The translations under genes were made by a program, and so were the position numbers. A stretch of 17,547 bases of DNA, from the NCBI GenBank assembly GCA_900540475.1, contig UQGG01000091.1, positions 1 to 17,547 of the forward strand, given 5' to 3'. Numbering within the stretch: the first letter of the stretch is position 1; every line of letters starts with the position of its first letter. Shown here in pieces: positions 15,373-17,547 of the stretch. The stretch comes from an uncultured Robinsoniella sp. (GTDB taxonomy: Bacteria; Bacillota; Clostridia; Lachnospirales; Lachnospiraceae). A model generated the notes under the pieces. That model saw nothing but the letters and a program-made list of their open reading frames with translations, did not search any database and was not told the DNA's origin.

Positions 15373-16143
15373 ATGAGAAAGAGAAATTATTTACAGAAAC
15401 TATTTATTTTGGCAATTTTATCACTTATGTTTACCCTTGTGCTGGGAATGACAGCACTGGCAGCATCCAAGACGTCGTCACTTCGCAATAACAAATGGTA
15501 TACGGATAAAAGTTATGGCAATAAACAGACAGTATATCATAAGATTAAAGTTACAAAGCCAGGTCTGATTTCTGTCTCGGGATACCGCTTTAGTACATAC
15601 ACCAGTTATAAATGGCCTATGGGAATCCGGTTATGTAACAGTCGGAAAAAGGAATTAGATACTTTTACAAAATATACTTCGGGAAGCAACAGCTCAAAAC
15701 AGTACTATTGTGTGAAAAAGGGAACTTACTACATTAAAACAAATGACAGCAGCTACAAATTAAAATACAGTTTTAAAGCAATTTCGGATAAAAGTGGTTC
15801 GAAACAATCCAATGCAAAGAACCTTCCCCGTAATAAAACGGCACAGGGAACCCTGTTACTGGGTGAATCCCCTTCTAAATCTGACTGGTACAAAATCGTT
15901 TTACCTGCACCGCAAAGGATCAGTTTTACATACGGTGCCTTGGCTAATAACAACTGGATAGAATTTAAAATCGTATCGGCAAGCCCCTATATTAGGATAG
16001 ATAATGCATCAACTTATCGGGTAAATTCTACTAAGACAGAAACTACCCAATCTGTATTTCCTGCTGGTGTCTATTACATTCAGGTATTCCGGGAAGGTTA
16101 TAAATCCGCGTGTAATGGTTCCTATACTTTAAAATGGAAATAA
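15373..16143 (+). CDS. Secreted protein with two pre-peptidase C-terminal-like beta domains, function unknown
   Basis: This 256-residue protein starts with a signal peptide (MRKRNYLQK, hydrophobic core, cleavage likely after ALA at 28-30). Two tandem domains follow, about 40-137 and 150-256. They share a pattern: an aromatic strand (TVYHKIKVTKPGLISVSG; SDWYKIVLPAPQRISFTYG), then a closing GTYYIKT or GVYYIQVF, then YKLKYSF or GSYTLKWK. This resembles bacterial pre-peptidase C-terminal (PPC) beta sandwiches, which usually accompany secreted enzymes, but no catalytic domain is present. Three cysteines follow the signal peptide: C88 and C113 in the first domain, C247 in the second. It is lysine-rich and has no sortase motif or membrane anchor. 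AGGAGGAAAC precedes the start. It is the only plus-strand gene in the window, tail to tail with rplL. Confidence 0.8.
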   Translation: MRKRNYLQKLFILAILSLMFTLVLGMTALAASKTSSLRNNKWYTDKSYGNKQTVYHKIKVTKPGLISVSGYRFSTYTSYKWPMGIRLCNSRKKELDTFTKYTSGSNSSKQYYCVKKGTYYIKTNDSSYKLKYSFKAISDKSGSKQSNAKNLPRNKTAQGTLLLGESPSKSDWYKIVLPAPQRISFTYGALANNNWIEFKIVSASPYIRIDNASTYRVNSTKTETTQSVFPAGVYYIQVFREGYKSACNGSYTLKWK

Positions 16144-16186
16144 ACGTGCACTTTACAGACCAGGAAAACATTTCAAGTTCATAAAG

Positions 16187-16233
16187 AAAAAAAATCCCCG
16201 CAGACACCTGGAACCCAGGAATCTGCGGGGATT
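16187..16233 (-). terminator. Strong intrinsic terminator of rplJL
   Basis: A perfect 12-pair stem AATCCCCGCAGA/TCTGCGGGGATT (16193-16204 with 16222-16233) encloses a second small stem built on CCTGG/CCAGG. On the minus strand it is followed by eight T (16194-16187). On the plus strand no T-run follows, so it mainly stops rplL transcripts. Confidence 0.93.
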
Positions 16234-16246
16234 GCTAATCATCAAA

Positions 16247-16621
16247 TTATTTTAATGTAACTTTAGCGCCTTCTGCTTCTAATTTAGTCTTTAATTCTTC
16301 AGCTTCTGCTTTAGAAACGCCTTCTTTAACAACCTTAGGAGCTCCGTCAACTACTTCTTTAGCTTCTTTTAAGCCTAAGCCTGTAGCTTCACGAACAACT
16401 TTGATAACTTTAACTTTGTTTGGTCCAACTTCTGTTAATTCTACGTCGAACTCATCTTTTTCTTCTGCTGCTTCTGCTGCTCCGCCTGCTGCTGCTACTA
16501 CAACACCTGCTGCTGCAGATACACCAAATTCTTCTTCACATGCTTTTACTAAATCGTTTAATTCTAATACAGATAATTCTTTGATAGCATCAATAAATTC
16601 TGCTGTTGTTAATTTTGCCAT
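16247..16621 (-). CDS. rplL: 50S ribosomal protein L7/L12
   Basis: This 124-residue protein forms the dimers of the flexible ribosomal stalk that recruit translation GTPases. The N-terminal dimerisation domain (MAKLTTAEFIDAIKELSVLELNDLVK) leads to an Ala/Gly-rich hinge (about 38-55, AAAGVVVAAAGGAAEAA). The C-terminal factor-binding domain has the conserved EKDEFDVELTE, KVKVIKVVREATGLGLKEAK and VVDGAPKVVKEGVSK stretches. The ATG at 16621 is chosen over one five codons earlier because GGAGG sits eight bases before it and the result matches the family's usual length. It is 74 bases downstream of rplJ in the same transcript, which ends at the strong terminator after this gene. It binds L10 four or more copies at a time, so it is also part of the autoregulatory complex on the rplJ leader. 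Confidence 0.98.
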   Translation of the reverse strand: MAKLTTAEFIDAIKELSVLELNDLVKACEEEFGVSAAAGVVVAAAGGAAEAAEEKDEFDVELTEVGPNKVKVIKVVREATGLGLKEAKEVVDGAPKVVKEGVSKAEAEELKTKLEAEGAKVTLK

Positions 16622-16629
16622 TTTATTTT

Positions 16630-16634
16630 CCTCC
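16630..16634 (-). promoter_or_regulatory. Ribosome-binding site deciding the rplL start
   Basis: GGAGG with an eight-base spacer to the ATG at 16621. It lies inside the longer open frame that begins at 16636, which rules that start out. Confidence 0.8.
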
Positions 16635-16695
16635 ATATAATTTTTAAATTTTTTACGGATACCCGATTTCCCGGTTCCAAGTTTACGTTGAATTC

Positions 16696-17184
16696 TTAAG
16701 CTTCTTTTGCTTCTGCAATCTGATTAAGAACACGAGCAAGATTTGTAATAGGTGACTGGATACTTCCAAGTAACTTGCCAAGAAGTTCTTCTCTTGACGG
16801 AACGGAAGCTAATGCCTGTACGCCTGTCTCATCGTAGTAAGCTCCTTCTACGACACCTGCGATCAATTTGATAGCCGGAACAGTCTTTGCATGTTTTGCT
16901 AAGATTCTTGCCGGAGCAGTTGCGTCTTCTTTCGAAATTGCAATTGCATTTGGTCCTTCCAGATGTTTGCCGAGTGCTTCGCAATCTGTATCTTTGAATG
17001 CAAAGTTCATCATTGTATTTTTGTATACTTTGTAAACAACGCCAGCTTCTCTAAGCTCTTTACGAAGAGCTGTGTCCTGTTCCACGCTGATTCCACTGTA
17101 AGTTACTAAAATAACTGATGCTGCATCTTTGATATTTGCGCTAATCTCTTCAACAACTGGTTTTTTAAGTTCAACTTTTGCCAT
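16696..17184 (-). CDS. rplJ: 50S ribosomal protein L10
   Basis: This 162-residue protein is the base of the L7/L12 stalk. Its N-terminal domain binds 23S rRNA and its C-terminal helix carries L7/L12 dimers. Family features seen are VILVTYSGISVEQDTALRKE, the basic VVYKVYKNTMMNFAF segment, the LEGPNAIAIS motif, the IKLIAGVVEG strand, and a C-terminal helix with SPITNLARVLNQIAEAKEA. Length is normal for the family. AAGGAGGTG lies about ten bases before the start, slightly far but clear. It is first in the rplJL operon, behind its own promoter, an L10-binding leader and a terminator hairpin. Expression is therefore probably autoregulated by the L10-L7/L12 complex, as described for Bacillus subtilis rplJL. 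rplA is not directly upstream. Confidence 0.98.
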   Translation of the reverse strand: MAKVELKKPVVEEISANIKDAASVILVTYSGISVEQDTALRKELREAGVVYKVYKNTMMNFAFKDTDCEALGKHLEGPNAIAISKEDATAPARILAKHAKTVPAIKLIAGVVEGAYYDETGVQALASVPSREELLGKLLGSIQSPITNLARVLNQIAEAKEA

Positions 17185-17223
17185 GAATGGTGCACCTCCT
17201 TATGTTAGTATGTGTACCGCCGT

Positions 17224-17256
17224 AAAAAAACCTCTTTGTGCAAGACAAAGAGGTTT
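17224..17256 (-). terminator. Leader attenuator terminator upstream of rplJ
   Basis: The stem AACCTCTTTG/CAAAGAGGTT (17246-17255 with 17229-17238), with a seven-base loop, is followed on the minus strand by seven T (17230-17224). It lies between the rplJ promoter and the rplJ ribosome-binding site, so it can only act as a regulated, partial terminator. Confidence 0.9.
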
Positions 17257-17281
17257 CATAAATCATTCTTATAAGAACTCA

Positions 17282-17343
17282 TTACTCCTCGGTAGGCGTT
17301 TTCACCTTATGCCTTGCGGCACCTACTGTCTTCGGCAGTTTTC
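17282..17343 (-). ncRNA. Ribosomal L10 leader (cis-regulatory RNA)
   Basis: This matches the Firmicutes L10 leader (Rfam L10_leader class), recognised from the block GCCGAAGACAGTAGGTG followed later by GGTGAAAACGCCTACCGAGGA. Visible structure: a hairpin ACTG/CAGT (17336-17339 with 17325-17328), and a long-range stem GTAGGTG/CGCCTAC (17320-17326 with 17292-17298) enclosing a small GCC-GCAA-GGC hairpin. The family binds the L10-L7/L12 complex to down-regulate rplJL. It begins at or within one base of the predicted transcription start. Confidence 0.9.
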
Positions 17344-17349
17344 TAATAG

Positions 17350-17379
17350 ACTATAGCATAGTATGTCTGAATTTGTCAA
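17350..17379 (-). promoter_or_regulatory. Sigma-A promoter of rplJL
   Basis: On the minus strand a consensus -35 TTGACA (17374-17379), an 18-base spacer, then TATAGT (17350-17355) with extended-10 TGC (TATGCTATAGT). Transcription should start near 17344-17343, giving a leader of about 160 bases. Confidence 0.85.
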
Positions 17380-17407
17380 GCAAATTTTAACATTTTTTCT
17401 GCTCATC

Positions 17408-17547
17408 TTACTCTTTAATTTTTTTATGGAACTCCTGTAAGGAATGAACCTCTAAACGATCTCCCTTTTTCACTGCCTTAATTCCTTCTGCCGTAGCTTT
17501 TGCGGCAGGCCTAGTTGTCATATAAAGAAATTTTTTCCACAGGGGCT
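17408..17547 (-). CDS. C-terminal fragment of an unrecognised protein
   Basis: Reading leftward from the right edge, 45 codons are open to a TAA at 17408-17410. The peptide reads PLWKKFLYMTTRPAAKATA and then EGIKAVKKGDRLEVHSLQE, ending FHKKIKE. It is basic and mostly helical in character. I do not recognise the family. It does not resemble the conserved end of ribosomal protein L1, so the gene before rplJ is not rplA. No obvious terminator lies in the 28 bases between its stop and the rplJ -35 box, so some readthrough into rplJL is possible. Only the reading frame and its stop are certain. Confidence 0.55.
   Translation of the reverse strand, partial: PLWKKFLYMTTRPAAKATAEGIKAVKKGDRLEVHSLQEFHKKIKE

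Noticed and set aside
16637..16695. Possible hairpin or extra promoter between rplJ and rplL
   Set aside because: Only short CGG/CCG matches are present and no T-run or -35/-10 pair. The spacing fits an ordinary operon gap.

Overview
The window looks like chromosomal DNA of a low-to-moderate GC Gram-positive anaerobe of the class Clostridia, most likely a Lachnospiraceae-type gut bacterium. The evidence is strong GGAGG ribosome-binding sites on every gene, sigma-A type promoters, U-tailed intrinsic terminators, a Firmicutes-style L10 leader, a D,D-carboxypeptidase with choline/glucan-binding-type repeats, and compact beta/beta' RNA polymerase subunits. Genus and species cannot be read from the sequence. 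All genes but one lie on the minus strand, so transcription runs from high to low coordinates.

In transcription order, the right edge carries the 3' end of an unrecognised gene (17408-17547), which is not rplA. Next is the rplJ-rplL operon (L10 and L7/L12), with its own promoter, an L10-binding leader, a leader attenuator hairpin and a strong terminator after rplL. A single plus-strand gene (15373-16143) follows, coding for a secreted protein with two pre-peptidase-like beta domains. It converges on rplL and diverges from a CoA-acylating aldehyde dehydrogenase of the methylmalonate-semialdehyde dehydrogenase (MmsA/IolA) family (13522-15033), which has its own promoter and terminator. A secreted D-Ala-D-Ala carboxypeptidase with N-terminal wall-binding repeats comes next (11724-13253).

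rpoB (7709-11539) and rpoC (3990-7673) form one operon from a strong promoter at 11648-11676 and end at a perfect hairpin terminator. Directly behind that terminator is an acyltransferase-3 membrane protein (2888-3922) with its own terminator. Last comes a CUT2-type sugar/AI-2 ABC importer: a double-NBD ATPase (1209-2726), a permease (198-1196) and a second permease cut by the left edge (1-198). The order ATPase-permease-permease resembles LsrACD or rhamnose-type systems; no substrate-binding protein lies upstream.

The main departure from textbook order is the broken rplKA-rplJL-rpoBC cluster. rplJL is separated from rpoBC by about 4.7 kb holding three unrelated genes, and rplA is not immediately upstream of rplJ. 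The rplJ and rpoB promoters are nonetheless close sequence twins, which suggests the two operons remain co-ordinated by promoter strength. Two terminators, in front of rpoB and of the acyltransferase, overlap good matches to promoters for the following gene. No IS element, CRISPR array, tRNA, rRNA or phage gene was seen. I do not see strong evidence for a wholly new multi-gene system; the points of interest are regulatory architecture and unusual protein variants.
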